Below, piece by piece: positions 36,300-45,722 of a stretch of 51,788 nucleotides of DNA; the first letter of the stretch is position 1, and the number at the start of each line of letters is the position of its first letter. The stretch covers positions 1 to 51,788 of the forward strand of contig PJLO01000017.1 of assembly GCA_003010405.1 (NCBI GenBank), in the 5' to 3' direction. The notes under the pieces were generated by a model. It searched no databases and had not been told where the DNA came from. It saw only the letters and a program-made list of their open reading frames with translations. This DNA comes from Acidobacteriota bacterium. GTDB lineage: Bacteria; Acidobacteriota; Terriglobia; Terriglobales; Acidobacteriaceae. Position numbers and translations under genes: made by a program.

Positions 36300-38588
36300 A
36301 TGGAACTCCGCGAAAAACGCCAATTCCTGATCTCGCGTGGCTGGATTCAGGCCATCGCACTCGTCATGATTTTCGGTTTCACCGTGATGGGCATTCTGGC
36401 GTACCGCACCTACACTGATGAGCCGCCGATTCCGGCACGCGTCACAGATTCCTCTGGTCATGTTCTGTTCACGCGTAATGACGTCCTTGCCGGTCAGGGA
36501 ATGTTTCTCCGCAATGGCCTGATGGAATACGGTTCGATTTTCGGGCATGGCGCGTATCTGGGGCCCGATTTCACGGCTGATTACTTGCATCGGGCGGCGC
36601 TCAGTGTGACGGAGTTTTACGGTGGAGATTCCTCTGCAAAGCTGATTACGGTGACTGATTTTAAGAACAATCGGTTCGACAGTGCTGCCGATGTTCTGAT
36701 CTATACGCCTGCTCAAGTACATGCCTTCGAGCAACTGCGGGCATATTATGGCGACTTCTTCGGTGAGCCAACTACGCGATACGGCCTTCGGCCCCGCGCC
36801 ATTCGGGACCCCGAACAAATTCGCCAGCTGACCGCCTTCTTTAGCTGGGCGGCTTGGGCCTCCTCGGCCCTCAGGCCTGGCCAGCAATACTCCTACACCA
36901 ATAATTGGCCGCCCGAACCACTGGTCGGGAACCGGGCGACTGCCGATGCCATCGTGTGGAGCGTGTTATCGCTCATCGCCTTGTTGGGTGGTATTGGCCT
37001 TTTGTTGGCTGCATTCGGGCGCTGGAACTTCTTAGGCTGGCATGGACGTGAACAGCAGGCGATATCGTTTCGTCCTCCGAACCAGGTTTTGTTGACTCCC
37101 GCGCAACGGGCGTGTGCATGGTTTTTCCTTGTCATGGGACTGCTGTTTTTATTGCAAACGCTCGTAGGAGGGGCGTCTCAGCACTATCGTGCCGATCTCT
37201 CCAACTTTTTCGGAATCGACCTTGCCCGCTTTTTGCCATTCAACATTGCACGCACCTGGCATGTGCAGCTTGCAATCTTCTGGGTATCGGTTTCGTACCT
37301 AGCTGCTGGAATTTTTCTGGTACCGATGGTTACTGGTCGTGAACCGCGAGGGCAAAATCTTCTCGCTTATGGTCTGTTAGGCGCTTTGACAATCGTGGTT
37401 TTTGGAAGCTTGTCCGGTGAGTATTTTGGGATCGAAGGATGGTTCAAGAGCAATGCCTGGATATGGTTTGGGAACCAGGGTTTTGAGTACCTCGATCTAG
37501 GCCGATTCTGGCAGATTCTGCTTATCCTCGGCCTTTTCTTTTGGGTGATCATTCTCTTTCGTGGGCTGCGCGGGCGGCTTCAGGGCGAGCACATGGGAAA
37601 CATGCCCTGGCTATTTTTCTTCTCGGCTTTGTCAATTCCAGCGTTTTACGCGGTTGGCCTGCTCGCTCATCCTAAATCGCACTTCACTACTACTGATTTC
37701 TGGCGCTTCTGGGTTGTGCACCTTTGGGTGGAAGATTTTCTGGAGCTGTTCACGACGATTATGGTTGCCTACGTCTTCGTGCTGCTGGGCGTAGTGCGCG
37801 AACGGGTTGCGCTGACGATGATTTATCTCGACATGGTGCTCTATTCGGCCGGTGGCGTGATCGGCACCATGCACCACGTGTATTTCTCGGGAGAGCCGTC
37901 TATTCACATGGCGTTGGGCGCATTTTTCTCCGCAGCCGAGGTGATTCCTCTCACGTTGTTGACGCTGGAAGCATGGAGCTTTCTGCAACTCGGAGCGGAG
38001 CAGGAAACAAAATCGAAAACCTCATTCCCACACTATTGGGCTGTTATGTTTCTAGCTTCTGTCGGCTTTTGGAATTTTCTGGGCGCAGGAATCTTCGGTT
38101 TTCTGATCAATCTTCCCATTGTGTCGTATTACGAGATCGGTACAGCCCTCACGGCCAATCACGGCCATGCCGCAATGATGGGAGTGTACGGGATGTTATC
38201 GGTGGGACTGGCCTTGTTCTGCTTGCGCTATATCATCCCGGAAGAACGCTGGTCCGATCGCGCGGCCAAGATCAGTTTCTGGTCGCTGAATCTCGGATTG
38301 GCGTGGATGGTCCTGGCTTCGCTCTTTCCCTTAGGTGTGCTGCAACTCTACCATTCCGTCACCTATGGATATTACGACGCAAGGAGTTTGAAATTCATCG
38401 GAAACCCAGTCAATTCGCTCATCGAGTGGCTGCGATTTCCCGGCGACATAGTGTTCATTCTCGGCGGCACGTTGCCAGTTCTGTACCTCTGCTGGCTGGG
38501 AGTTCGTTATAGGAGAACACAGAGCACTATCGAGGAGCCCAAAGACGTTCTGTTCGCGGAACTGACCAGCGACACAGAAGCACGCTAG
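36300..38588 (+). CDS. norB: Quinol-dependent nitric oxide reductase (single-subunit)
   Basis: A 762-residue membrane enzyme that reduces 2 NO to N2O using quinol. The N-terminal extension after the first helix (YRTYTDEPPIPARV) replaces the NorC subunit, as in qNor. The NorB core has about 12 further hydrophobic segments with haem/iron ligands in RTWHVQLAIFWV, VVHLWVEDFLELF, GTMHHVYFSGEPS and NHGHAAMMG. Start fixed at ATG 36300 by AGGAG seven bases upstream; the frame is open to 36279. No NorC, NorD or NorQ is nearby, as expected for qNor. Role: NO detoxification or partial denitrification. Confidence 0.93.
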   Translation: MELREKRQFLISRGWIQAIALVMIFGFTVMGILAYRTYTDEPPIPARVTDSSGHVLFTRNDVLAGQGMFLRNGLMEYGSIFGHGAYLGPDFTADYLHRAALSVTEFYGGDSSAKLITVTDFKNNRFDSAADVLIYTPAQVHAFEQLRAYYGDFFGEPTTRYGLRPRAIRDPEQIRQLTAFFSWAAWASSALRPGQQYSYTNNWPPEPLVGNRATADAIVWSVLSLIALLGGIGLLLAAFGRWNFLGWHGREQQAISFRPPNQVLLTPAQRACAWFFLVMGLLFLLQTLVGGASQHYRADLSNFFGIDLARFLPFNIARTWHVQLAIFWVSVSYLAAGIFLVPMVTGREPRGQNLLAYGLLGALTIVVFGSLSGEYFGIEGWFKSNAWIWFGNQGFEYLDLGRFWQILLILGLFFWVIILFRGLRGRLQGEHMGNMPWLFFFSALSIPAFYAVGLLAHPKSHFTTTDFWRFWVVHLWVEDFLELFTTIMVAYVFVLLGVVRERVALTMIYLDMVLYSAGGVIGTMHHVYFSGEPSIHMALGAFFSAAEVIPLTLLTLEAWSFLQLGAEQETKSKTSFPHYWAVMFLASVGFWNFLGAGIFGFLINLPIVSYYEIGTALTANHGHAAMMGVYGMLSVGLALFCLRYIIPEERWSDRAAKISFWSLNLGLAWMVLASLFPLGVLQLYHSVTYGYYDARSLKFIGNPVNSLIEWLRFPGDIVFILGGTLPVLYLCWLGVRYRRTQSTIEEPKDVLFAELTSDTEAR

Positions 38589-38920
38589 CAGTACAGGGGA
38601 TCTATGCTGAGGTACTGTCAGCATCGGGAGACTTTCTTTCGGGCGTTGGTCGCGCGGCGCTGCTGAACTCGCCGCGCGCCACTCGCATCAGCGGAAGATC
38701 CTCAATTGTTCAGTTCTCGTAATCCAGCATCTGTGAGAGTGAAAGAGCGTGTCTTTCGCATTTCGCCCGCTTGTGCTCTCTGGAAATACGAAAGCGGTGG
38801 TTTTCCAGCGGCCCAGGCAGTGCAACCATTCCTGATTCAAGCCCCTCGAAATTAAAACGTACCTATCGAAAATAGAGTCGCCTGTGCCAGACCTGGCGCT
38901 TCTTTCAGGAGTCGTCACAA
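38589..38920 (+). other. Intergenic region between norB and asmA-like gene
   Basis: Contains a GC-rich hairpin at 38651-38678 (CGCGCGGCG, ten-base loop, CGCCGCGCG) with no T run, possibly the end of the norB mRNA. No gene seen in the remainder. Confidence 0.4.
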
Positions 38921-41881
38921 ATGCGGACCGTCGGTTTGGTCGTCGTAGTTCTTGTCGTGCTTGTGGTCGCTGCGCTGTTGATCGTGCCCCATTTCGTGGA
39001 TGTAAACACTTACCGAGGGGCAATCGAATCGCGGCTGCAACAGAAGCTGAATCGCCCGGTAGAGCTGGGCCAAATGAGCCTGGGCCTGCTGCCGCCGAGG
39101 TTCAAAGTGGATAATGCCTCGATTGGCGAAGACCCACAGTTCGGGCACGGACAATTCGCCACGGTTCAGCACCTGGCCATTAGCGTGCAGCTGTTGCCTC
39201 TTTTGCACAAGGACATCGAAATCAGCAGCCTGACTTTGCAGCGACCTCACGTCGAGCTGATACGAAACCAGCAGGGTGTTTGGAATTTTTCGACCCTCGC
39301 GAAGCCCAGCCAGCAGCAGCCCTCAGAGCAGGCAGCTCAGCCTGCGCAGCCCAGTCAACCAGCCCCTCAGCAGCCGTCTGCCGCCAGCTCCCAGCAGGCA
39401 AAGCCGAGCTCAGAGTTCCAACTCGATCATCTGAAGATCAAGGACGGGCAGGTGGCCGTTATTGATCAGCAGGACCATTCGCACGCAGTTTACGACCACA
39501 TCGATGCTGACCTGAAGAACTTCGCGCCGGATAAACAATTTGCGGTGAAGCTGAACGCTCACCTTCCCGGTCAGGGTACGCAGACCATTTCACTGGACGG
39601 CACCGTCGGACCGCTCGATCAGAAGAACATGATCTTGACGCCGGTCGATGCCACACTGAACCTGAACAGCGTGTCGCTTGCAGGTGTGCAGCAATTTCTG
39701 AAAACTCAAGAGCTGGCCAACACCAATGGCGTCGTGAGCGGCAAGGCGGCCATAAAGAATCAGGGGGGCAACCTCTGGTCGAGCGGAAACCTGAGAATCA
39801 ACAATGCTGTGGTACACGGCGTCAATGTTGGCTATCCCATTTCCGTAGATTTCAAAGCCGGTGCCAGTAAAGACCTGATCCGGATTGAACAAGGCAATGT
39901 TCGTCTAGGCTCGACCCCTCTCGCTGTGACCGGAACCGTGAACACGCAAAGCAAGCCGACACAAATCGATATGAAACTGAATGCCCAAAACATGTCGCTA
40001 GTGGAGGCGGCGCGTCTGGCAGCAGCCTTTGGCGTGGCTTTCAATGCGAATACGAAGGTGACCGGTTTCACTACAGCTAACGTGACGGCAAAGGGCGCGG
40101 TAACGCGCCCCGCCCTGAACGGCACGGTTTCAACACATGACCTTGTCATCACCGGGAACTCGGTTCCAGCGCCAGTCAAGATACCTTCGCTTGATCTGGC
40201 ATTGACACCTGAGCAGATTCGGTCCGGAGAGTTCACGGCCTCGGCTGGAAATACATCATTAGGCGGGCAGTTTACATTGAGCCATTACACGACGGCTTCG
40301 CCGCTGGTGAATGCCGCGTTGCATACGAATGGCGCTCAGATTTCCGATCTGTTGAGCATGGCACGAGCTTACGGAGCTAGTGCGGCAAACGATATGAGCG
40401 GGTCGGGCTTGCTGTCGCTTAACGTACAAGTTGCCGGGCCCGTGAAAGATGCGTCTGCTATGGAGTTCAGCGGCACTGGGCAGGTGCAGAACGCGTCGTT
40501 GAAGACTCCGACCCTGAAAGTGCCGATAAACGTGCGCAATGCCAACCTGAGCTTTAGCAAGAATGGAGCGCAGATAGAAAACCTGGCGGCATCACTGGGA
40601 CAAACGGACGCAAGCGGAAAAGTCACCGTGCACAACTTTGCTGCTCCTGATCTGCAATTCTTGCTGACTGCGAATAAGGTAAACGTAACCGAGTTGCAGC
40701 AGATTTCAGGTTCAGTGTCCTCGCAACCACGGCAGAAAACGGCTGGGCTCACGATAATTCCGAGTGCCTTTGCGGCGGAGCCTCCGAATGCAGGTTCGAA
40801 CCAAATGTCGCCTATGCTTTCGAAGATGACGGGAGGCGGAACCGTGCAGATCGGAACAGTGCAGTATGATCAACTCACGCTGACAAACGCTCACGCCAAC
40901 ATCACGTTGAATCATGGGTTGATCGGTATCTCTCCGTTAACCGCTCAACTTTATGGCGGATCGGAAAACGGCAGTGTAACGATTGACACTCGTGCCACTC
41001 CGATGATCGTACAAGCTAAGAGTAACCTGCAGGGGGTAGACGCCAACGGATTACTTTCTGCCGTGAGTCCGGTGAAAGATACGATCTATGGCCACTTGGC
41101 TGCAAATACTCAGTTGAGCTTTCAAGCAACAAACAGCAACGACATTGCGCGTACCTTGAATGGCACGTTGGGTCTGCATTTGACCGATGGACGGATTACC
41201 AAACTGGATCTGCTGAACCAGTTGGCTGCAGTGGGTAAGTTCGCGGGAGTACGTCAGAATGCCCAAGCGGTAACCGAAGTCGCTAAGCTGGATGGGCACT
41301 TTGATATCAGCAACGGAGTTGCGAGCACCAACGACCTTACCGCTGAAATCATCAACGGTACATTGGCCAGCAAAGGTACGGTCAATTTGGCCACGAAGGA
41401 TTTGGCCATGCATGCGACGGCCGTGATGTCCAAAGGCTTCACCGAACAGGTTGGGGCAAACGGTGTCGGGGGACTGATGCAAACCGCATTGGCGAACAAT
41501 CAGGGTGAGCTGGTGATTCCGGTCATCATCACTGGTACGTTCGATCATCCACAGGTCCAACCCGATCTGCAGCAAGTGGCGGAAATGAAACTGAAAAATT
41601 TGTTGCCCACGACAAGCAATCCGGCGGCCATGACTTCGAGCATGCTTGGGAACCTCGTAAAGGGGGGTGGCGCGGGCGCGGGCCAGACTGGTGGATTGGG
41701 TGGTATCGTGGGCGAGCTCACTGGGCACCAAAATGAATCTAACCAGACGCCATCACAATCGAATCCGCCGTCCATAGCTTCTCCCCAGGCTCCTCCCCAA
41801 CGCCAGCCTGCAAATCAGCAGCAGGATCAGGGGAATGATATAAAGCATGCGATCGAGGGGATTTTCGGGGGAAAGAAATAG
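38921..41881 (+). CDS. AsmA-family protein
   Basis: A 986-residue protein anchored by one N-terminal membrane segment (VGLVVVVLVVLVVAALLIV), followed by FVDVNTYRGAIESRLQQ, the typical AsmA opening. A Pro/Gln/Ser-rich linker lies at residues about 128-168, then a very long periplasmic beta-rich region with repeated strands, consistent with a hydrophobic groove for lipid transfer between inner and outer membranes. DGHFDISNGVASTNDL and the preceding LNGTLGLHLTDGRI belong to the C-terminal AsmA domain. The tail of about 50 residues is again Gln/Pro-rich. Likely acts in outer-membrane lipid homeostasis. Confidence 0.9.
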   Translation: MRTVGLVVVVLVVLVVAALLIVPHFVDVNTYRGAIESRLQQKLNRPVELGQMSLGLLPPRFKVDNASIGEDPQFGHGQFATVQHLAISVQLLPLLHKDIEISSLTLQRPHVELIRNQQGVWNFSTLAKPSQQQPSEQAAQPAQPSQPAPQQPSAASSQQAKPSSEFQLDHLKIKDGQVAVIDQQDHSHAVYDHIDADLKNFAPDKQFAVKLNAHLPGQGTQTISLDGTVGPLDQKNMILTPVDATLNLNSVSLAGVQQFLKTQELANTNGVVSGKAAIKNQGGNLWSSGNLRINNAVVHGVNVGYPISVDFKAGASKDLIRIEQGNVRLGSTPLAVTGTVNTQSKPTQIDMKLNAQNMSLVEAARLAAAFGVAFNANTKVTGFTTANVTAKGAVTRPALNGTVSTHDLVITGNSVPAPVKIPSLDLALTPEQIRSGEFTASAGNTSLGGQFTLSHYTTASPLVNAALHTNGAQISDLLSMARAYGASAANDMSGSGLLSLNVQVAGPVKDASAMEFSGTGQVQNASLKTPTLKVPINVRNANLSFSKNGAQIENLAASLGQTDASGKVTVHNFAAPDLQFLLTANKVNVTELQQISGSVSSQPRQKTAGLTIIPSAFAAEPPNAGSNQMSPMLSKMTGGGTVQIGTVQYDQLTLTNAHANITLNHGLIGISPLTAQLYGGSENGSVTIDTRATPMIVQAKSNLQGVDANGLLSAVSPVKDTIYGHLAANTQLSFQATNSNDIARTLNGTLGLHLTDGRITKLDLLNQLAAVGKFAGVRQNAQAVTEVAKLDGHFDISNGVASTNDLTAEIINGTLASKGTVNLATKDLAMHATAVMSKGFTEQVGANGVGGLMQTALANNQGELVIPVIITGTFDHPQVQPDLQQVAEMKLKNLLPTTSNPAAMTSSMLGNLVKGGGAGAGQTGGLGGIVGELTGHQNESNQTPSQSNPPSIASPQAPPQRQPANQQQDQGNDIKHAIEGIFGGKK

Positions 41882-41889
41882 GAAGCAGC

Positions 41890-41916
41890 CGGGGTGCTCT
41901 AAGAAATGGCACCCCG
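41890..41916. terminator. Hairpin between convergent asmA-like and GH15 genes
   Basis: CGGGGTGC, 11-base loop, GCACCCCG, nine bases beyond the asmA-like stop. No strong T tract, so a modest terminator. Confidence 0.5.
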
Positions 41917-41922
41917 ACTTGC

Positions 41923-43686
41923 TCAGCCCTGATTAAGCGCAGGCGTGCAAAGATGGCGGTTTAGGCAGAAGGCGGTGTTTACCAACCCGACGTGAGAGAA
42001 TGCCTGTGGAAAATTGCCTAATTGACGTTTGGCGACTGGATCGTATTCTTCAGAGAGAAGGCCGACATCGTTACAGAGGCTCAGCAGCCTCTCGAACAAG
42101 CGGGTTGCGTCTTCATGGCGGCCTTGAAGCATATAGTTGTCCGCCAACCAGAACGAGCAGGCGAGGAATTTGCCTTCTCCGTGTGTCATGCCATCCACGG
42201 CGGGGTCTGCCAAGTATCGGGTAACAAGGCCATTCTCCATAAGGTTCCTCTCTATAGCCTGGACAGTGCCTATTACGCGGGCATCGTCAGCAGGAAGAAA
42301 TCCGACCAGAGGCATCATCAATAAGCTTGCATCAAGTCTTTTAGACCCGTAGTACTGAACAAAAGCGTTAAGTCCAGCGTTGAAACCTTCGCTGCAGACC
42401 TGGTTGTGGATTTTATTTCGCAACACTTTCCACAGGGCAACATCCCCGGAGAACCAACCCTGCTCGGCAGATTTAACGGCACGATCGACTGCCACCCAAG
42501 CCATCATCTTGGAATGGGTAAAGTGGCGGCGGGGACCCCGCATTTCCCAAATACCATCGTCGGGCCGTTCCCACCCGGTTTCGAGAAACTCAAGGAGTGC
42601 CAGGGCGACATCCTCTCCACTTTGCCGTGAGGGCGCTAATCCAGACTGACGGTACAGGAAAAGGGTATCGGAAACTTCTCCGAAAATATCTAACTGGAAT
42701 TGTTTATAAGCTGCGTTGCCTGTGCGCACTGGCGTAGAACCTTCATATCCGGGCAGCCAGGGGAGCTCTAATTCCGTGAGCCTGCGTTCTCCATGGAGTC
42801 CGTAAATAATATTGAGTTCAGAAGGACTGCCGGCGATAGCGCGGAGAAGCCATTCACGCCAGTTCCGCGCCTCGTCATGATACCCGGCGTTTAATAGCGC
42901 TTTTAAAGCAAGGGTTGCGTCGCGTACCCAGCAAAAGCGGTAATCCCAGTTGCGCATGCCTCCGGGCAGCTCAGGAAGCGATGTCGTGGGTGCCGCCACG
43001 ATCCCGCCGGTAGGCGAAAATGTAAGAGCTTTCAGGGTGATTAACGAGCGCAGCACCGCGTCCTGCCATTTGCCATGATAGGAACAGCGGCTAGACCATT
43101 CACGCCACCAACTCTGAGTATCTTGAATCGCTTTATCGATGTGTAGCGGTAAAGGCTCGTCCCGGTTTGATGGGAACGATGTGAGATTGAAAGGTATCGT
43201 CTGACCTTCGTTTACGGTGAATTCCGCTACCGTCTTAAAGTTTTCGCCACGTAGAGTTACGGGGGTTCTCAGACTGAGCATGTCGGGACCAGCGAGCGCC
43301 GAAATACCCGTCGGGGTGCGCCTAACCCAAGGAATTACTGACCCATAGTCGAATCGAATCACGAGCTCCATTTTCATTCGAACTTGTCCCCGCTTGCCGA
43401 CTACAAGACGAAGAACTTCTGGCGTTTCATGCCGAGGTGGCATGCAATCGACGAGCAAGACCGACCCGCCGTCTGTGTCGAACTCGGTCTCGAGAATAAG
43501 AGTCCCTTCGCGATAATTGCGGGAAATGCGACGAACTTGCTCTGCGGGAGAAATGGACCAATGTCCATGATCAGCCGTTCCGAGTAGTGCGGCGAAACAG
43601 GCCGCAGAGTCAAAGTGCGGGACACAGAGCCAGTCGATCGATCCATGTTTTGATACGAGAGCCGCCGTGTGGCAGTCCCCAATCAT
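41923..43686 (-). CDS. Glycoside hydrolase family 15 protein (glucoamylase/trehalase-like)
   Basis: A protein of at least 587 residues. The N-terminal part has MIGDCHTAALVSKHGSIDWL, the beta-sandwich domain opening of bacterial GH15. The (alpha/alpha)6 barrel carries GGMRNWDYRFCWVRDAT, DDGIWEMRG (catalytic acid Glu) and GLLSEEYDP (catalytic base Glu). It hydrolyses alpha-glucosidic linkages in maltodextrin or trehalose; no signal peptide, so the substrate is intracellular. The start is doubtful: bases upstream of the ATG still encode the family's normal opening (SIPIEDYA), but no ATG, GTG or TTG precedes it in frame. Divergent from zwf. Confidence 0.92.
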   Translation of the reverse strand: MIGDCHTAALVSKHGSIDWLCVPHFDSAACFAALLGTADHGHWSISPAEQVRRISRNYREGTLILETEFDTDGGSVLLVDCMPPRHETPEVLRLVVGKRGQVRMKMELVIRFDYGSVIPWVRRTPTGISALAGPDMLSLRTPVTLRGENFKTVAEFTVNEGQTIPFNLTSFPSNRDEPLPLHIDKAIQDTQSWWREWSSRCSYHGKWQDAVLRSLITLKALTFSPTGGIVAAPTTSLPELPGGMRNWDYRFCWVRDATLALKALLNAGYHDEARNWREWLLRAIAGSPSELNIIYGLHGERRLTELELPWLPGYEGSTPVRTGNAAYKQFQLDIFGEVSDTLFLYRQSGLAPSRQSGEDVALALLEFLETGWERPDDGIWEMRGPRRHFTHSKMMAWVAVDRAVKSAEQGWFSGDVALWKVLRNKIHNQVCSEGFNAGLNAFVQYYGSKRLDASLLMMPLVGFLPADDARVIGTVQAIERNLMENGLVTRYLADPAVDGMTHGEGKFLACSFWLADNYMLQGRHEDATRLFERLLSLCNDVGLLSEEYDPVAKRQLGNFPQAFSHVGLVNTAFCLNRHLCTPALNQG

Positions 43687-43939
43687 CGCGTAATCTTCAA
43701 TGGGAATGGACAGTGGTGAACTCCGAATACCTAATTTGCTTACAGTGCCCCAGGCACAGCATTTGAGATGAAAAAAAAGCGCTGGGCGAAGCTCCTGGAA
43801 CGTTTAAAGCGGAAAAGTTGTTTCTAGGAACTGAACAGGTGCTTTGCAGGGCATCAAGCAGGCTGGCCGACCGCAGATATTCCAAATACCGGAATTATCG
43901 ACAGACTCGCAGCGAAATACGGTGGCATCCAAGAAATTC

Positions 43940-45391
43940 ATGACTGCCCCCCGTTCAGATGCGCTCGTGCTTTTCGGTGTTACGGGTGATCTCGCCCACA
44001 AAATGATCTTCCCGGCCCTCTATGCAATGGTGAAACGTGGGTCGCTCCAAGTCCCGGTAATCGGCGTTGCCTTACCAGAGTGGACAATTGCTCATTTGCA
44101 CCAGCGCGTGACCGACAGCATAAAACGGTCCGGGGGAATTGATAACGAGGGCGCTTTCCAGCATCTTCTGTCCCTACTGCGGTATGTGAGCGGGGACTAC
44201 AAAGATCCGGGCACATTCGCAGCGATACGAGAGGCTCTGGGCAACGCTCGATTTCCAGCGCACTACCTTGCTATCCCGCCGATGCTTTTTGCGCCGGTGA
44301 TCAAAGGACTTGGTAGCGCAAACCTGTCAGAACATGCGCGCGTTATTGTCGAGAAACCGTTCGGACGTGATTTGGCCTCCGCGCAGGAATTAAACCGAGT
44401 AGCGCACACCTTGTTTCCAGAGGATTCGATTTTTCGTATAGACCACTTCCTTGGAAAGGAGGCGATCATGAATATCCTCTACTTCCGCTTCGCTAATTCC
44501 TTCCTGGAGCCCATCTGGACCCGCAACTACATTGCGAGCGTCCAGATAACCTTAGCCGAAGATTTTGGCGTGGAGAAGCGCGGTGCGTTTTACGAAACCG
44601 TTGGCTGCCTGCGTGACGTGATCCAGAACCACCTCTTTCAGATCGTCGCTCTGCTTGCTATGGAGCCGCCATCAGGTAGACACCTTGGGGCGGTGCGGAG
44701 CGAAAAAGCCAAGGTCTTTCAAGCCATGCGCCCTCTGAAGCCTGACGATCTGGTGCGCGGCCAATATGCTGGTTACCGGAAAGAGCCAGGTGTAGCCGAA
44801 AGCTCCGACGTTGAGACTTTCTGCGCCTTGCGGCTTTTCATCGATTCCTGGCGGTGGGATGGTGTCCCTTGGTACCTGCGCTCCGGCAAATACCTTGCAA
44901 ACACCGCGACCGAGGTCCTAGTGGAGCTGAAACCACCGCCACAGAGGCTTTTCGCCGACTCGTTGCCGACAACAGGCAGGACCAACTACCTGCGTTTCCG
45001 GCTCTCACCCAGTTCGGCCATTGCCTTGGCCGCTCGCGTCAAACTTGCAGGAAAGGAGTTCGTCGGGGAACAGCGAGAGCTTTACCTGGTAGAAGACAGT
45101 TCTGGGGGGGAAACGCCCTATGAGCGGCTTTTGGGTGATGCGCTGATGGGTGATGGAGCGCTGTTTACGCGTGAGGACGCAGTTGAAGCCGCGTGGGCGG
45201 TGGTGGATCCTGTTCTAAAGAAGAATCACCAGGTTCTGCGATACAAGCGGGGCAGTTGGGGGCCTGAAGAGGCGAACGCAATTATCGCTTCAGCCGACGG
45301 CTGGCACCAGCCCGATGCGAGAGATGCGGATGACATGCATAGGCTCCACCGCGTTAGCCTGAGCGAAACGGAGGCGGGTCGAGGAGGGTAG
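43940..45391 (+). CDS. zwf: Glucose-6-phosphate 1-dehydrogenase
   Basis: A 483-residue enzyme oxidising glucose-6-phosphate to 6-phosphogluconolactone. The nucleotide loop is LFGVTGDLAHKMIFPALY, the active site FRIDHFLGKEAIMN with its catalytic His, preceded by VEKPFGRDL; SVQITLAEDFGVEKRG is the substrate-binding strand. Start at ATG 43940 (MTAPRSDALV) gives the normal length; GTG 43922 and a TTG at 43844 are open alternatives without better signals. Divergent to the GH15 gene, with which it may form a glucose-processing unit together with the transaldolase. Confidence 0.95.
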   Translation: MTAPRSDALVLFGVTGDLAHKMIFPALYAMVKRGSLQVPVIGVALPEWTIAHLHQRVTDSIKRSGGIDNEGAFQHLLSLLRYVSGDYKDPGTFAAIREALGNARFPAHYLAIPPMLFAPVIKGLGSANLSEHARVIVEKPFGRDLASAQELNRVAHTLFPEDSIFRIDHFLGKEAIMNILYFRFANSFLEPIWTRNYIASVQITLAEDFGVEKRGAFYETVGCLRDVIQNHLFQIVALLAMEPPSGRHLGAVRSEKAKVFQAMRPLKPDDLVRGQYAGYRKEPGVAESSDVETFCALRLFIDSWRWDGVPWYLRSGKYLANTATEVLVELKPPPQRLFADSLPTTGRTNYLRFRLSPSSAIALAARVKLAGKEFVGEQRELYLVEDSSGGETPYERLLGDALMGDGALFTREDAVEAAWAVVDPVLKKNHQVLRYKRGSWGPEEANAIIASADGWHQPDARDADDMHRLHRVSLSETEAGRGG

Positions 45392-45722
45392 ACGGGGTTT
45401 TGGGTCTTCCGGGTCGGCTGCTTGGAAAGCGAGAGCAGGAGAACAATAGGCAAGTCCCCCGCTTGATCTGTATCACGCAGATGAAGCGGGAGAAAGATTG
45501 CCGTCTATTAGCGAGGAAGGGCGGGGAAGGGGACGCCATTCAGCTCCACTTTGCCCCCGCATGGCTTTCAAAGCACATTATCGCGATTAACGCGCTTATC
45601 TCCACTCTGGACCGTCCAAACTCTTCTGGCTAAATCCTCAGTGAACCATGCGGGAGTCAAAAAGCCAATAAATCACTATTCTGCCAGATCGGTACGTACC
45701 ACCTGCAAGCATCAACCCCTGC
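45392..45722. other. Noncoding stretch between zwf and phdA
   Basis: No credible gene. It holds the CCCGCTT...AAGCGGG hairpin with the FNR-like box (45458-45490), a GGTACGTACC palindrome at 45691-45700, and an inverted repeat AATCACTA (45671-45678) / TAGTGATT (45724-45731), the right arm of which includes the phdA stop codon. The last may help end phdA transcription, though it has no T tract. Confidence 0.45.
45463..45476. promoter_or_regulatory. FNR/Dnr-type half-palindromic box
   Basis: TTGAT-CTGT-ATCAC, differing from the TTGAT-N4-ATCAA consensus at one base. It sits in the loop-proximal part of a hairpin (CCCGCTT at 45458 and AAGCGGG ending at 45490). No gene starts just downstream on either strand, so a regulatory role is unsupported. 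Confidence 0.35.

Noticed and set aside
43697..43885. A 62-codon minus-strand frame upstream of the GH15 gene
   Set aside because: Different frame from GH15, no ribosome site and no motif; the region is better read as the GH15/zwf promoter area.
45400..45633. A 77-codon frame between zwf and phdA
   Set aside because: No ribosome site, biased low-information composition and no motif; treated as noncoding.
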